From positions 1-6,355 of the forward strand of contig CAIZCB010000008.1 in assembly GCA_903931355.1 (NCBI GenBank): a DNA stretch of 6,355 nt, read 5' to 3'. Of this stretch, positions 5,692 through 6,355 are shown one piece after another. Under the pieces are notes generated by a model. The model searched no databases, was not told where the DNA came from, and worked only from the letters and a program-made list of their open reading frames with translations. Positions within the stretch are counted from its first letter, which is position 1. Each line of letters starts with the position of its first letter. A program made the translations under genes and the position numbers. The DNA is from an uncultured Pseudomonadota bacterium (GTDB lineage Bacteria; Pseudomonadota; Gammaproteobacteria; Methylococcales; Methylomonadaceae).

Positions 5692-6355
5692 AAATAATTG
5701 AACTTTATACCGCTGCCAAACCGGAAAAATTGGTTAAAAAATTAAACCAACAGATTCCGACGCAAATACTATCGACTGAGTACATTATTAAATCTTATTA
5801 CGATAGTTTTGACTGGCGTTTGTATAAGCATCAATTAGTGGCTGAACAGATTAGATCAAAACAACAATCCAGATTTTTACTCCGCAGTCTTGATAGCGAA
5901 AATCTTATCGCTGAAACCGACTTAAAGGATATTCCCAAATTCTCACAGCAATTTGAAAATCAAGAAATCGCCAATATTTTGGAGCCGATTCTAAAGATTC
6001 GCGCTTTAACTAAAATCTGCACGATTGATTATGATAGTTATTTAATTGCCATTAACGATGAAAATGGCGATTTAATTGCTAAACTGACTTTTGAACAATA
6101 TGAATTATTTGGTAATCGCCTGTTATTAGAAGCTGCACCTAATCAAAACAAGAAACTAGGTCAGATAATCAAAATTCTTAACAAAGAATTCACCATTTCA
6201 ACCAGTAAAGAATCAGTGTTTAGTAAAGCCTTAAAATCCCAAGGTCGAAAACCTAAAGATTATTCGGCGAAACTGCATTTACAACTAACAAAAAGTCAGC
6301 GAGCCGATCTTGCTTGTCAGAGCATTTATAGCCAATTATTAAAAACCATCAAAAA
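5688..6355 (+). CDS. CHAD-domain protein with N-terminal CYTH-like region (3' end beyond window)
   Basis: The frame opens at an ATG whose ATGA overlaps the stop of the phosphatase gene (5688-5691) and stays open for 222 codons to the window edge, so only the N-terminal part is seen. Residues 1 to about 150 look like a divergent CYTH / triphosphate-tunnel fold: YYDSFDWRLYKHQLVAE (37-53), FLLRSL (63-68), LKIRALTKICTIDYDSYLI (102-120) and GDLIAKLTFEQYEL (127-140). They lack the EXEXK motif of active CYTH enzymes. From about 190 onward, DYSAKLHLQLTKSQRADLAC (191-210) followed by QSIYSQLLKTI matches the linker and first helix that precede CHAD helical bundles in many bacterial proteins. The CHAD helices with their histidines should follow outside the window. 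CHAD domains bind inorganic polyphosphate, which fits the phoU-sixA context. The CYTH and CHAD assignments are from pattern recognition of a partial protein, so they are moderately sure. Confidence 0.72.
   Translation, partial: MKIIELYTAAKPEKLVKKLNQQIPTQILSTEYIIKSYYDSFDWRLYKHQLVAEQIRSKQQSRFLLRSLDSENLIAETDLKDIPKFSQQFENQEIANILEPILKIRALTKICTIDYDSYLIAINDENGDLIAKLTFEQYELFGNRLLLEAAPNQNKKLGQIIKILNKEFTISTSKESVFSKALKSQGRKPKDYSAKLHLQLTKSQRADLACQSIYSQLLKTIK

Overview
The window reads as the chromosome of a moderately AT-rich proteobacterium, most likely a gammaproteobacterium. This rests on the enterobacterial-type Pho-box and sigma70-like signals and on the types of proteins encoded. No rRNA or taxonomic marker is present, so the genus is not assigned. 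Nothing indicates a phage, IS element or CRISPR array. Seven genes are recognised, all on the + strand. The last runs off the right edge.

Layout. (1) Positions 1-117 are a regulatory region. It holds a strong sigma70-type promoter facing right and, on the opposite strand, a good Pho-box-like direct repeat facing left, toward something outside the window. (2) 118-632 is a compact toxin-antitoxin pair: an 'addiction module' antitoxin followed by a RelE/ParE toxin. (3) 664-4213 is a three-gene operon. It encodes a two-domain acyltransferase resembling OlsF (ornithine-lipid synthesis), an M14-type zinc carboxypeptidase/aminoacylase-like protein and an alpha/beta hydrolase. It is preceded by a Pho-box-like promoter. 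(4) 4217-6355 is a second operon of phoU, a SixA-like histidine phosphatase and a CHAD-domain protein (truncated by the window end). It also has a Pho-box-like promoter.

How it fits together. Three Pho-box-like sites lie in the three gene-free gaps large enough to hold promoters. In the two rightward ones, a -10-like hexamer sits exactly 10 bp after the box, the arrangement known from E. coli pstS. The gene content also points to phosphate. Ornithine lipids replace phospholipids under phosphate limitation, PhoU is the negative regulator of the Pho response, and CHAD domains bind polyphosphate. I therefore read most of the window as a phosphate-starvation locus with a toxin-antitoxin module between its parts. 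The most original idea is that the OlsF operon encodes both synthesis and stepwise hydrolysis of an aminolipid. The serine hydrolase would attack the ester, and the carboxypeptidase-like enzyme would attack the N-acyl amide next to a free carboxylate. This is inference and untested.
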